64,000 nucleotides of DNA from assembly GCA_017311185.1 (NCBI GenBank), contig JAESUZ010000139.1, positions 248,001 to 312,000 on the forward strand. The letters run 5' to 3'. The notes beneath the pieces were generated by a model, which was not told the DNA's origin, searched no databases, and saw nothing but the letters and a program-made list of their open reading frames with translations. This DNA comes from Proteles cristata cristata. Lineage: Eukaryota > Chordata > Mammalia > Carnivora > Hyaenidae. Shown one piece after another: positions 36,886 to 48,934 of the stretch. The position numbers and the translations under genes are program-made. The first letter of the stretch is position 1. Each line of letters begins with the position of its first letter.

Positions 36886-37087
36886 ATGGGGTGCCTGGGT
36901 GACTAAGTCAGTTAAGCATCCAGCTCTTGATTTCATCTCAGGTCATGGTCTCATGGTTGGTCTCATGGTTTGTAAGATCGAACCCTGATGACAGCAAGGA
37001 GCCTGCTTGTGATTCTGTCCCTCTGCTCCTGCCTCCTTCCCCCACCCCCACCCCATAAATAAACTTAGAAAAAGAAAAGAGAGAGGA
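36886..37087 (+). mobile_element. CAN-SINE, older copy
   Basis: Sense copy: 'gtgactaagtcagttaag', box B degraded ('gtaagatcgaaccc'), CCCCACCCC middle, AATAAA tail. Target duplication AAGACTAAGAG is at 36875-36885 and 37088-37098. Confidence 0.9.
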
Positions 37088-37361
37088 AAGACTAAGAGGG
37101 TAGAGTTAGTATGCACTAATTTTTTAAAAAAATTATTTTCATTAGCATGGACTTATTTACTATGGGCCCTCAGGGATTATCTCTCAGGGCATGCTCTCTA
37201 TTTGGACCAGCCAGTGGTCTCAATGATAGATGGAGAGTCGTGGGTATCAAGAACCCCCTTGTGATGAGATGTTCCCTTATCATAGAATGGGTTGAGTTAC
37301 TTTGTTTGCATTTGGGATCCCTTTCATCCTTAGCCTATACATTTTATTTTATTTTAAGGTA

Positions 37362-37541
37362 TTTTTTAAGTCTGTTTATTTTGAGGGGAGAAGGGGCAGG
37401 GAAAGGAGAGAGAGAATCCCAAGCAGGCTCCAGGCTGACGGCAAAGAACCCGCTGTGGGGCTCGATCCCACGAACTGCGAGATCATGACCTCAGCCAAGA
37501 TCAAGAGTCGGATACCTAACCGACTGAGCCACCCAGGTGCC
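37362..37541 (-). mobile_element. CAN-SINE, older copy
   Basis: Reverse copy: GA-rich start, 'aatcccaagcaggctccagg', box B complement 'gggctcgatccca', box A complement 'cctaaccgactgagccaccc'. No exact target duplication. Confidence 0.92.
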
Positions 37542-39528
37542 ATCTTAGTCAATCCATTTTAAGGCATATCTGGAAGCTTTTGCCATTTTCTTATATCTAC
37601 TAGGCTTTGTGAAAACTCAAGTGAAAAAGGGAATTTGGGGACTCTTCAAACAAAACATTTTCTGGAAGTAACCAGGAAAACAAAGAGCCATTTCTCTAAA
37701 GCTATTCTGGTGGGAGGTTCTGTCACAGGCCTTCTTTCCTGCCGGGGTTCTCTGTAGACCCCTGACAAAATGAAATAAACTCTTTTGTCCAGGATTCCCA
37801 CTGTCATCCTACAGCCTGAGGACAAAGTCAGTGTCACCTGAAGAATAGTGCTCGTGTTATAGTAGGAGACCACGGGCAGGGGCCGGCTACGGTTTCGAAT
37901 AATCACACATGAAGCCCTTATTCTATTCTGACTCAGTTCCCACGCCTTCCTGCTCTACCTGCTCTACTTTCCTGAATTCTCTAGTCCTGTGAAGCTCCTC
38001 TCTGCCTGTATGTTGAAGCCAGAGGAGGGAGCTATGATAAGCACCATTTCACCCTTAGCAGAAAGAATTGCCCTCCAATGACTAAGCCTCTACTGTTTCA
38101 TCGTCGATTGCCTGTGGGAACTGTGAAAAATTCAAGCCGCACGAAGCAATCATAGCTCTGGCAGAGCCAAGGAGCTGGCAGCTTTCATTGCCGAATCAGG
38201 GTCTTTGGATACCAGCTGGATATTTCCCAACCTGTGTTTTTTTGTTTTTTTTTTTTTTCTCAATAATGGGTGCCCAAAAAATACTCAGCAATTTCTCAGC
38301 TATATAAGAATATGTTCGTGAACTAAGACATCACCATATAATTTTGTTTAAAAGCCTGGTCTCTTGTGACTGTACTTTGAAGCTCTAGTTTGGGGGATAA
38401 GAAAGAACTGCCCCTTTTAGAAAGACACAATTTTGCTAGCCTGGATTGTTATAAAATGGAGATGAACCATCAGATAAAAGATAGGGGGCACTGACCAAGA
38501 AAAGAGATGCCATTACCCAGGAGGAAGTCAGGGGAAAGTGGATTGAGAGAGAAGGACAAGGCCGAGAGGGTCTTCATTTTGTGGTTTTAGATTTTTCTAG
38601 CTGTAAGGCGGAGATAAAATGCAGGGCTTGACATCTCAGAGCAGCAGGTGAAACACAGCTTAAAATGGGAGAAATTTAAAATGGCTTCTCCCTCTAAAGG
38701 AGGGAGAAAACATAAGATTCTCAGAATTGACAGAAGGTTATATGGATAATGCACTGGTCAGACCGAGACCCGTGCTATTAGAGAAGTAAGAGAAAGAACA
38801 GTCTTCTGTGTGCTGCTCTGAAATAAACCTTAATCATACTTGAGCTCGAGTACAAGTGCTTCTTTTTAACTTGTAGCTCAAATACCCTGTGTGTGCCTTA
38901 CTCTAACGTGGCAGATCTCATGGTCAGAGTGGAAGATGGAAAACTAAATGTGCTACTAATTCAACAGTTCTATCTTTCTAGAAAAATATACTGGCCAAAT
39001 CTTCTACTACCATGTGCTTTTCTCTGTCATCCATACCGGAGTACCATCACCTGTTAGGCCAGTGTGTTTCTCCCACCTCCACCAATAGGTTTAAGGATAG
39101 ATTGGTGGCATTTCCATTTATTCACTCTGATTGAGTGATGTACGTCCACAGTTGTGGAAGTTCAGAAGACTCAGAAGAGGAAAAGTGTGTATATTCCTAG
39201 AACTCCTCTGACAGTGACACCTGACCTGAACTAATGTGAGGCCATTTAGAGTCTTTATCCCATTTAATGTGACTTTTTATATGTTTTGCAATAGAAATCC
39301 AGACATATTTGATTATAGGAAGCTGCTCTGTGCTCCAAGGATTTCAGACAATGAGAGTATACACCTATGTTGATTTTTCCACAGAATCTAGGAGGTAGTT
39401 TTAGGAAGGAAGGTGCTGCAGATGTTTGCAATTCAAACATCCCATTTTAAAAGGCACTATGTGAAAAAGTAAAAAATGAACACAAAATTTTGTACCCAAT
39501 TAATTCCAACTCTGCCTCACCATCTTTG
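37542..39528. other. Intronic sequence just upstream of the exon, no recognised element
   Basis: Notably free of recognisable SINE or LINE insertions for about 2 kb before the exon. A T-rich run lies at about 38237-38259. Confidence 0.45.
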
Positions 39529-39584
39529 ATTTTTTTTTTTCTTTCTCTTCTCTTTTTCTTTGTTGTACATTTTTACTATTCTAG
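39529..39584 (+). promoter_or_regulatory. GRIN2A: 3' splice site (polypyrimidine tract and AG acceptor) of the GRIN2A exon
   Basis: A long T/C-rich tract (about 39530-39580, with a run of ten T's) ends in TTCTAG at 39579-39584, directly before the first exon base. The sequence TTTTACTATT just upstream contains a plausible branch-point region. The strength of this tract supports constitutive use of the exon. Confidence 0.9.
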
Positions 39585-40192
<608 letters not shown>

Positions 40193-40394
40193 GAGCACTG
40201 CCGGCAGAGGTCACAGGAGGGTTTTTAGGACTGGGGTTGGAGGAGGTTTGGAAACTCTGGGAAGGGCAGCTCAAGACGTCAGAGGTTGAAGGCTGGCCCC
40301 TGGGACGGCCGTGGTTTGTGATGGTGGGAGTGTTTCGGATCCAAAGCTTGCTGTGCCGGGTTCCTGTTCCAAGAAATAACAAAACAGCTCCCAC

Positions 40395-40605
40395 TTAATT
40401 GTTCACTTATCGTGTGCTAGGTGGTCCTTTAAGTGTTTTTGCGTGTTTGACCTCATTTAAGCTCAAAGCAGTACTCTGTTAGACAGGTGTTAAGAGTTGC
40501 TTCCATTTTATGCTACAAGAGAATAAGGTCTGTAGGTGCAAACTGTCCCCAGTCACTCTGCAAATAAGAGGTTCAGTCTGGAGCTGTACCCAGGCCTCTG
40601 TGGGC
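40395..40605 (-). mobile_element. MIR SINE
   Basis: Reverse MIR starting about 210 bp after the exon: 'cacttatcgtgtgctaggtg', 'gacctcatttaagctc', 'gttagacaggtgttaagagt', 'caaataagaggttcagtctg'. Confidence 0.75.
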
Positions 40606-41029
40606 CCTGCATACTTGATGACTATAAAAGACACAATGGATGTAGGCGTGAGTGAGGACCCACCAGTCCCCTTACCTTAGGAATGCTGCTGTACGGGGAA
40701 GGAATGGAGAACAGGTGACATGCATCTGTAGGTACGTGAAGAGGGTTCTTTCCTTGGTTTTTGTCTCCTTCGCTTCTCCTCTCTGCCCTTATGGGTGAGG
40801 GTGGTGCTGGAAAGGCAGCTTCCATTGTTACTCTCAGTCTGATTTCTTTAGTAGGAAGAACATCTAGGTGGAGTTCTGCTCCCCTGACCTCACCTCCTAA
40901 CCCAGCCACGACTCTAGCACATCCCTTTGCGGGTAGTGTGTGACCATGAAGGGCAGAAGGTTCTATGCTAAGCTTCTGTAGTTCTGTGATGTGTATAAAA
41001 CTGCTGCATGAGAACATTGTCAAAACTCA

Positions 41030-41265
41030 GGCAATGCAGAAGAGCACAAAGGAGAAAGAAAAAATGCCCTTCGATCCAACCGACCAGAGAGAACCATTGT
41101 AGAAATAATCAGTGAACATCTTTCTAGGCACTTCCCTGTGTGTGGCTACCTACAATCCACGTAAATCTGTAATTTTACATAAGTGGAAATATAACTATAC
41201 ATGCTGTTTGATAACCTGACTTTCTTTTACTCAACAGTATTTTTGGGGCATCCGTTTTAAATTCA
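41030..41265. mobile_element. Old interspersed repeat remnant, family not assigned
   Basis: Pattern of a common ancient repeat ('gcccttcgatccaaccgacc', 'gagagaaccattgtagaaat', 'ctgtttgataacctgacttt', 'actcaacagtattttt'). Family not named with confidence. Confidence 0.4.
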
Positions 41266-42085
41266 TTATGAATTCTATCCAACAAATAGAAAGGGATGCA
41301 GAAAACACCTATTCGGATACCATTCAGCTTAAATAAAAGATCAAAGTATACTCTGGGGGATGTCGAAATACATTTAGTGGAGGTTGAAGGTGTGTCTACT
41401 TGTTGAACCTCCGGAAGGGAGTTGGACTAAAGCCTCTCAGCTAAGCTCTTAATGCAGAATTGAAACTAAAGCTACTTGTAATGTGATCTGTGATCCATTC
41501 CTAGTATTGTTCCACCCTCTGCTCTGCATTCGGCTTTCCCTAGCTATCCCTGCTTATTTGGTGCAGACCATCTTGGTTTTCTTCCAGCCTCCCCAGTCAT
41601 TCCATCTCCAGGTCCTTGGCATGGTCGTCTTCAATATCGGTGCTTCCCCGGGTCCGTCCTAGACCTTCCTCTTCTGCCCTCCATTGCCGAGTGTACCGCT
41701 CATGTAAGTGGTCCCAGATGACCTCTTTGGCTAAACCTCCCCCTTGAGCCCCAGTCTGTATTGCCGACTGTGAGTAGGTATATTCCTTTGGATGCCACGG
41801 GGCATTAGCACACACCATATCCAAAGCTGAACTGCTTTCTCCTCCATTACCCTTCCATCCTCTCCCTAACACATCTGTACACCTATAAAGGGTACATCTT
41901 ATTACCCAGTTTCCTAAAGTAAAAATGGCCAAGGTGTCCTGGCTTTCACATCCCCGCCATCTCCTAGCTGATCATGCCCCTTCCCAAGGAATTCCTCTGG
42001 AGGGCTCTCACTGTCTGCATCCCCGCACCAGTTCAGCTCTTCTTACCTGCATTGCTGCAGGGCCTCGTAAATATCTTCCGGCTTC
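41266..42085. other. Intronic sequence without recognised features
   Basis: May include further L2-like material towards 42 kb. No gene seen. Confidence 0.4.
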
Positions 42086-42620
42086 TAGTACTGCTTCCTT
42101 CCAATCTCCATCGCATCCAGAGTGATCTAAAATGAAAATGTGATTTCATCACTCTCCTGTGTAATGCCTTTCAATGGCTTTTCATTGCTCCTGTAATAAA
42201 GTCCCATCTCCTTGATATGGCTTATAACGTCTTCCACGGCACAGGCCCGCCCGTCTTTCCAAAATTGTCTCATGCCACGCTGTCCCTCATACACTACATT
42301 CCTGCAATACCGAACCTCCTTTAGTTCTTTGAAAATCCCGTGTTCTTTCTCTTACTTCTAGCTCTCTTCTCTGCCTTGACTATATTCCCTGGGAGCCCCT
42401 TCCCACCAGGACATAAACGCAGAAGCTTCTTCACTTGCCTCATTTTCATTCCTCAGGTTTCAGTCCTGACACTGCTTTCACGGAGGAAGCTTTCCTGGAC
42501 CCTGGACCAGCGGGCGCCCCCGTTACATGCCTTCAGTGCATCTGCTGCTTCCCCAGTAAAGCCATTCTTCAGACAGTTCTAGATCTTGAAAGCAGTGACC
42601 TTTCTGTCCTGAGATCCACA
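42086..42620 (+). mobile_element. L2 LINE 3' region
   Basis: Sense L2-like: 'tttcaatggcttttcattgc', 'gcccgcccgtctttccaaaa', 'ttccctgggagccccttccc', 'ggaggaagctttcctggacc'. Confidence 0.65.
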
Positions 42621-42802
42621 TCCCCTCCCGCCCCTCACTCCTAGTGTCCTGTGTGGCAGAGGGAAGAGGGACACCTGGAGTTCCTGAATGACTTCCTCCA
42701 AGATGCTGAGCTGCCCGGTGCATACCCACTCCCAGGACCTTCCTTGTTCTGCTCCTCTGTGGGACATAATGGACATTTCCTTTAAAAACTTACTATTTAT
42801 TC

Positions 42803-43036
42803 ATGGGGTGCCTGAGTATCTTAGGTGATTAAGTGTCTGACTCTCAGTCTTGGCTCAGGTCATGGTTCGTGAGTTCGAGCCCTGCGTGGGGCTCTGTGCT
42901 GACAGTGCAGAGCCTGCTTGGGATTCTGTCTCCCTCCTCCTTCTGCCCTTACCTGGTTGTGTTCTTTGTCCCTCTCTCTTTTTCTCTCTCTCAATAAATT
43001 AGGTTTTTATTGATTTATTTAAAGATTTTTAAAATA
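42803..43036 (+). mobile_element. CAN-SINE, older copy
   Basis: Sense copy with partly decayed box A and intact box B ('gagttcgagccctg'), CT-rich 3' half and AATAAA. Target duplication TACTATTTATTC is at 42791-42802 and 43037-43048. Confidence 0.92.
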
Positions 43037-43048
43037 TACTATTTATTC

Positions 43049-44201
43049 GGTTCTATACATTCATGTTTTCTCCTGCTATCTTTAGTGTTAGATTAAAATC
43101 TATGCAGATTACCAAATATTTGTTCATTAAAATCAATGCTAACAATGAAAAATATTTAGACCCAAATGTCTGCCAAACCACACAAGGAAATCAAATGGAT
43201 GTTAAGGTCCATAAATTTCGGTTCAGGAATGCCTGCTTTTATCTTAAAACTCCTCTGGGTACACAGTCCTCCATAGATATTATCATTTTCCATTTGGCTG
43301 ACTTTACTTTAGAATGCAAGTGTTCTCTCCAAAGTTTGGTTTCTGACCACCACACGTTTAAAAGCCACACTTGGTTCTAACTTGTTACCCTGTCTTGTGG
43401 CCACTCCGAAAGGGAGCCCTCCTCCGTCCTCTCTCCTTCCTCAGATATTCATGTCAAATGGCCACAAACACCCACCTCCATCTTGGTAAGTGTAGCCACC
43501 CTAAAAGTAACAAGGCTTACAGTCCAGATTATTCATGAGTTCGTTGAGGACCAGAGTCCAGCAGAGAGTCCAGCGTGATTTCCCACGTTCCCATACTGCA
43601 TACAGGGCCTTCCGACTTATCAGAGTACTTCTCCACTAACATCTCTCCTTGAGGAAGTTTCTCTTCTGCCCCAGTTCCCAGATTTTGTTTTTCTGGAATT
43701 ATGTATCTAACTGCCCGTGAGACCTCTCTTCTCGGCTGTCTCCCCTTTTCATATACCTCCACCGCTTGTGCACCCCCGTCTCTTCCCTCTGTCCCCTCAA
43801 GTGCAGCTCCTCGGGGCTCTTGAATCCAATCTCTAAGCCTCTCTTGGGAATATTTTAATAACCTTCTCTGTCAGGACCCAGAAAGGATTGGGGTTGACGA
43901 ACGGGGACTATAAGGAGCTGTCCTCAAAGCCCAAGCTATTATCCTGTGGGACAGCACTCAGAATCATCAGTGGAATTCAATTAGGCACACTCAGTGCCGG
44001 CTCCTCTTACTTATCCCGGTCTGAAATCAGCCTCTTTCCCCCCTTTAGAGCTCTGGGCTCACTAGGGTCACTCTTTTAAATAACAAACCAAGCAGCCACA
44101 CCATTTAGCCACAGCGGGAAATCTTTGCAAATAAAATTGTTGCAAATGGCTGGTTGTTTTATGAGGATGACTTTTTCCTTGGCCTGCTGCTCACGTCTCT
44201 G
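43049..44201. other. Intronic sequence without recognised features
   Basis: Moderate G/C content. No element recognised. Confidence 0.4.
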
Positions 44202-44222
44202 CAGCAGCAGCAGCAGCAGCAG
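44202..44222 (+). repeat. (CAG)7 trinucleotide repeat
   Basis: Seven uninterrupted CAG units in intronic sequence. Confidence 0.95.
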
Positions 44223-44510
44223 GAAGAAGCCTCCTCGGGAGGCATCTGGGAATGACCCAGCCCGGGGATGACAGCAGGAATAGACTCAGGAAATGGCTTC
44301 TCCTCTCACCTTCTCGAAAACCCAGAAACACGCACAGGCCCCGCCCTCCCCAGAAGCGTCGTAAGGGGAGGTGAAGCTCTCCTGTATACCAAACTTCCAT
44401 GTGAGGGAAGTTGATAAGTCTAGATTTAGGGGACAAGGAGTGGACATTCTGTTACTGCCGAAACCCAAAGAGAGACACACATTGGAAGTGATTTACTTGT
44501 TAGTTACCAA

Positions 44511-44562
44511 GGGAAGTGGTGGTGGGGGTGGGAGGGTGGTGGGGGGAGGTGGGTTGGGGGTG
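44511..44562 (+). repeat. G-rich tract, potential G-quadruplex
   Basis: Runs of five, three, three and six G's with 1-4 base loops (core 44524-44560) fit the intramolecular quadruplex pattern on the coding strand, so also in the pre-mRNA. Confidence 0.85.
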
Positions 44563-46945
44563 TTTTAATGACAGGTAAGCATTCTCAGAGAGGTTCCTTG
44601 AAATGAACATTATTTACCAGGCATCAATCCAAATCCCTTACTGATAACTCCTTAGCTCCTTGAGACTTGGTCAGGTATGGTTTGGGTGACTATCTCCAGA
44701 TAGGCTCCAGGCTGCTGGACAAGGCTTCTTAACAAGGTTGCAAGAGAAATACAGACACACAGTTAAATTGGAATTTTAGATCAACAGCGGCGAATTCTCT
44801 TAGCAAAAACCTGTTCCCAAATATTGCATGGGACATCCTGATACTAAAAGATAGCTTGTTTATCTGAAATTCAGATTTAACAGGGCTCCTGTATGTCTTT
44901 CTTTCTGTCTTCCTATCTTTTCTTTTGTTCTAAATATGACAACCCTACTTTGTACACTAATAAGAATTAATTTTCTGTTGGATCTTTGTAGCATTCATTT
45001 ATGCCTTATTAGTAAATGTAGTACAGTGCCCCATACTGTTGCCCAAGACATGCTGAGAGAGAGTTTTATTCCAACTGGGAACTTTATTTGATTGAAAGAA
45101 TTGAATAATTTCTTCTGTCACGTATTCTCTAAGTGAAGGATCTTAGTTCCTGAGAAAAGTCTTAATGTTTTGGTACCAGAGGATCTGAAAGTGTTTAGAA
45201 AGTGATTAGGCCAGTTGCCTAAACCTGTCTTTGTTCCTCTGAGCTAGAGAAGAATTGTTAGCTGTTAGTAGGCACATGTCTAGATTTTTCTTTCATCGCT
45301 TCCCCGGGGGAGCAGTTAATGGTTATTTTCCTTTGGAATGTGTGCCCCTGGACTCTGCTAGTCTGTTTCTGTCACTCAGGTGATAGCATACTGGCCACCG
45401 ACCTCCGGGCTCACTGTCTTTCCTGAGAGCTCATGCTCTATCCTCCTTCCCCCGCGTCTTTGGAAAAAAGCAGATGTTCTTGGCGATGGCTGGATCTCAA
45501 CAGAGCACGCCTCTTATGAATCTTGCCTAATTATTTCCCCCTGGTGTCCTCAGTTTTTCTCCCCAACATCTGCTTTGCAGCTCTCCTTCCCCATGAAAGT
45601 CGCCGTCTCAAAAAGCCAGAATCCTCCTCCTGGCCCAGCTTTTGAGAAGCAAGGATAGAGGATGTGAAGAAAGGGGCCCTGTTAGGTTCTTCCTAAAGGA
45701 AGACTGTAATGAACACTGTCTGCCTCTTACCTTGGGCCACACTCCCTATCCTTGGACCCAGGGTAGTAGCTGGGACGCCCTCCTAACTCTCTTGGCCTGA
45801 AAAATACTGAGAAGTTAAGAAATAAACGAGGAATTGAATCTGTTGGTTTTTAGACACTACAGGCAAGAGGTGCTTGGTTATTACCCATCTTTTAGTTATT
45901 AAGTGTTCATGGAGTGCCAAGCATAGGCAGATTTCTGGTGAGGCAAATATGTATTAAATATAATTACTTAATGTAATTTATGTGTAAACAGTCAAAAGGT
46001 TCTGTGAAAGCATAGTTAGAAGTGGGCTGTCAGGCATCATGGACCTTTCCTTGATTAAAGAAATTGACTAGAGTCTAAGGAAAGCTACATTTTCATGTGA
46101 AATATGTAGTAAAGCAAGACCCCATGTGTCCAGAGAAAGACTTTATCTGCTCAGCAGTATAGATGGAGATAGAAATGGGGGGGGAATAACAGTAATCTAA
46201 TAACCATCCTGAGAGATCTATTCAGTGCTTTAACTGTCCAATGGAAAAATGACTAAATTGAGGATTATCCAGACTCTCCCATTTTCTTCTTGTCTTCCAT
46301 ATTCTCTTATCAGATGTGTCATCATTTCAGTAAGTGATCTTTGCTTCCTTCCCTGAAATTCAAACCTATGAAGAGCATTCGCACATACTTAGCCCAGAGA
46401 CCCCTACGTGATTCTTTCCACAATCACTATTTAATTCTGTGGCTGGCTTGTAAAACTTAAAGCATTCCCATGACTTAGTTGGTGTTTCTTTCCTCTTCTC
46501 TTCTGTCTTCTTTCTTCTCCTCTTCCTCCCTGCTCTTCTTCTTCCCCCTCCTTTGAAAAATAAAAAACTGTTTACAGTTGGAGGAGGAGAGGGCAGGAGA
46601 TGAAGCGGGAGTGAATGGGAAAAGAATTCCATTTCCTGGAGGACAAGTGTGAGGTGGGAGAAGATCACATCTGCACTGGGAGAGAAGGCATGGGTGGTAC
46701 GTGGTCTATGGGAAGGAACAGGATGGTCTCAAAGAGGAAAGAAGCAAGGGTAGAGTAAGGCAGTGGCCCTCAGTGAGAAAACACACCCCATTCTGAATAG
46801 CAGATTCTGCCTTACAACGACGTGGGTTGGTGGCAATGGTTTAAGGGCTAAGGAGACCTTCATCAAGTCTGTGCTCCAAAGTAGCCCCACTGGCAGCCAG
46901 GCGTGGGGGCTAGTAAGTCCGGCGTTGGTCTGAGTACGCCCTGCG
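44563..46945. other. Intronic sequence without recognised features
   Basis: Includes a pyrimidine-rich run at about 46489-46553. No gene or clear repeat. Confidence 0.4.
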
Positions 46946-46949
46946 CCCC

Positions 46950-47262
46950 TGGCTCATGCAGTTATGATCCTTGCAAAAAACCTGCCCCATGCACGTGTCT
47001 CTGGGAGATGTTCCTTATCCCTCAGTGAGAAGGACAGCTTGTATGCCCACCCACCCAAGAGCTCACTGTCCCCATCTCCTGCTTCATTTTTCCCGGGAGC
47101 CCTTATCTGACCTACCGTATACATTTTATTCTTAAGTATTTCTGTTGTCTTTGTCATCGTATTGAATTCAGACTTCATGAGAGCAGGAATTTTTTATTAA
47201 CCTCCGTGTTCCCAGCACAATGCCTGATACATTATAGGCATTCGATAAATATTTGGCAGATA
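46950..47262 (+). mobile_element. L2 LINE 3' end
   Basis: Sense L2 terminus: 'gacttcatgagagcaggaat', 'cccagcacaatgcctgatac', 'ttcgataaatatttggcaga'. Confidence 0.65.
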
Positions 47263-47331
47263 AAAGCGCAAACGAAGACAGGAATCACTGCCCTCATTTT
47301 ATGTTTCTAAGAGACGTGAGGCCCAGGGACA

Positions 47332-47342
47332 CCCCCCCCCCC
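47332..47342 (+). repeat. poly(C) run
   Basis: Eleven C's followed by A and five more C's. Confidence 0.9.
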
Positions 47343-47589
47343 ACCCCCGCTTCCGCCCCGCTCAGGCTGTGTGATGTCAGGATCTGGCCTGGCCCTACCT
47401 CAGGGATCTGGGTTTCAGCCCCTCACCCTGCTGCACATTAACCAAGCTTAAGGAGCCCTTTGCTTCCCTTAAAAGCAAAATTGGAAAGGTCCTTGGTGCT
47501 CCTCTAATCTAACCCTTTTAATACCCATATTCTCACGCACTGGATGGTAGAATGATGACTGATTTTTACGAACGTGGAATCTGAGGCTT

Positions 47590-48860
47590 ACGGTGGTCAC
47601 TTGTCTGTTGAAGGGGGGGCGAGGGCAGGACCCGGGTGTCCCGAAGGGCGGAGCCGCACTCCTCGCAGAGCACGCTGCCTGCTTGACCGTGTCCTCAGAA
47701 GGGCCGGCGGGCAGCCAGGCCCGTCCTGTTAACCTTCGCCCCGGGCTGGCTAGAGCCCCACGATTCTTGCTCCCTTGGTTCTCACCCAGACAAGGGTGCA
47801 AGTTCACACCTAATGGGAATTGAAGCCGGCGTTATTTAGGAATTGAGTGGGAGTCATTTCTCCATCTGCTCTCTCTTCCCACCGGAGAATAAAGGCTGGC
47901 TGGGTGGAGGTAGGGATGGAGGCGAGTTGCCAGAAAGCTAGAGTGCTGTCATTTATGGTCACAGATACGGGCTGGAAGCCTGAGTGGTGGCCGGCCCGTA
48001 GCCGGCCAAGGTCAGCCTAACGTGAACTTCTTGAGAGCAGAGAGAGTTGTGTGGCTTTTGCGGCTCGAAGACCTCACACATTTCAAACAAAGCAGAGTTG
48101 GAGCCCGTCTCTTGTTCCCTCTCCTGCGGAGCCGTTGGGGGCACATAGATGGTCATCTCCTGGAGGGAGTTCTCTAGGACCTGAGGTGGCGATGCGGATC
48201 TGGAAGGAGTGGGCTGTTCAGCATGACTGACCTTCACAAGGGGCTGCCCAGGGGTCTGAACCAGCCCCGCAGACGGGGGCCTGCGGAGGAGCCAGGAGGG
48301 TGGTGGCAGCTGAGGCAGAGGAACCTTCCCTCGACTCCCGCGGTTTTTCCCAGTGGCTCCTTCTCTTCCGGGAGGGCCTGGTGGGGTTAGCGTTCGCGTG
48401 CCCAGACTGGCACCAGTCCCCAAGCTGGGCTGGCTGGTCACATGTGAAGGAGCTGCTGCTGACAGATTAGAGCTCCCCGCTGCTGAAATCTGTTCCCCCT
48501 TGTCCGGTTTCCAGCAGCAGCAGCCGGCCGGGGGCTGCCTGCTGCCTTCTCCCTGCTCGGGCTTTCTCTTCTCCTCATTCAACTCGGCTTCACTCCACCC
48601 CACGCCTTTCCTTCCTTCCTTGTTTCTTCCCCATCTCGTTGTCGATGGGGTGGTTCTGTTCATTGGTCTTTTGCCGTCCCTCTCTTCTCACCAGCTTTCA
48701 TTTCAAAGCTTTAAAGCCTTTCTTGCCTTTAACCGCCGAAGTTCACCGCCGACCGCATGTGGAGTTCTCGCGCACGGGCATATATATTCACGTGCGTGTG
48801 TCCTCCAGTCACAGAGCACGTATCCACGCGTGTACGTTTATGTCTGTCACGTGCAGGAGT
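47590..48860. promoter_or_regulatory. CpG-rich intronic block (possible intragenic CpG island or regulatory element)
   Basis: CpG and G/C density is visibly higher than in the rest of the window: about 13 CpGs lie in the 135 bp from 47614. It ends with two CACGTG E-boxes (48789-48794, 48848-48853) and an ACGCGT (48826-48831). No TATA box or known transcript start can be shown. Function is inference. Confidence 0.45.
47959..48663 (-). other. 234-codon open frame in the CpG-rich block, unrecognised and probably non-coding
   Basis: Longest open frame in the window. The translation is Pro/Ser/Gly-rich and looks disordered, with a Cys-Cys-Cys near residue 50 and no hydrophobic core, signal peptide or known domain. 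The start context is weak (C at -3). High G/C content makes chance open frames likely. It could also be a fragment of a retrocopy or an antisense transcript. No poly(A) tail remnant or target duplication was found to support a retrocopy. Confidence 0.2.
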
Positions 48861-48934
48861 GTATGAGAAGAAACAGAAACACTTTTATGTACCAAGTTCC
48901 CCAGCTCTTCTTACCACCGAGACTGTTTAGTTGA

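Larger units (their letters stand above)
1..39584 (+). other. GRIN2A: GRIN2A intron upstream of the exon (3' part)
   Basis: This is the downstream part of the intron before the 39585 exon. No other GluN2A coding segment was recognised: the start-codon exon encoding the signal peptide and first third of the domain is not here. Open frames in it are short (under about 165 codons), lack codon-like character and mostly overlap repeats. The assignment as GRIN2A intron is inferred from the single exon and its splice signals. Confidence 0.85.

Noticed and set aside
48353..48934. 193-codon + strand open frame in the CpG-rich block
   Set aside because: Shadow of G/C-rich, stop-poor DNA opposite the 234-codon frame. 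No domain or coding character.
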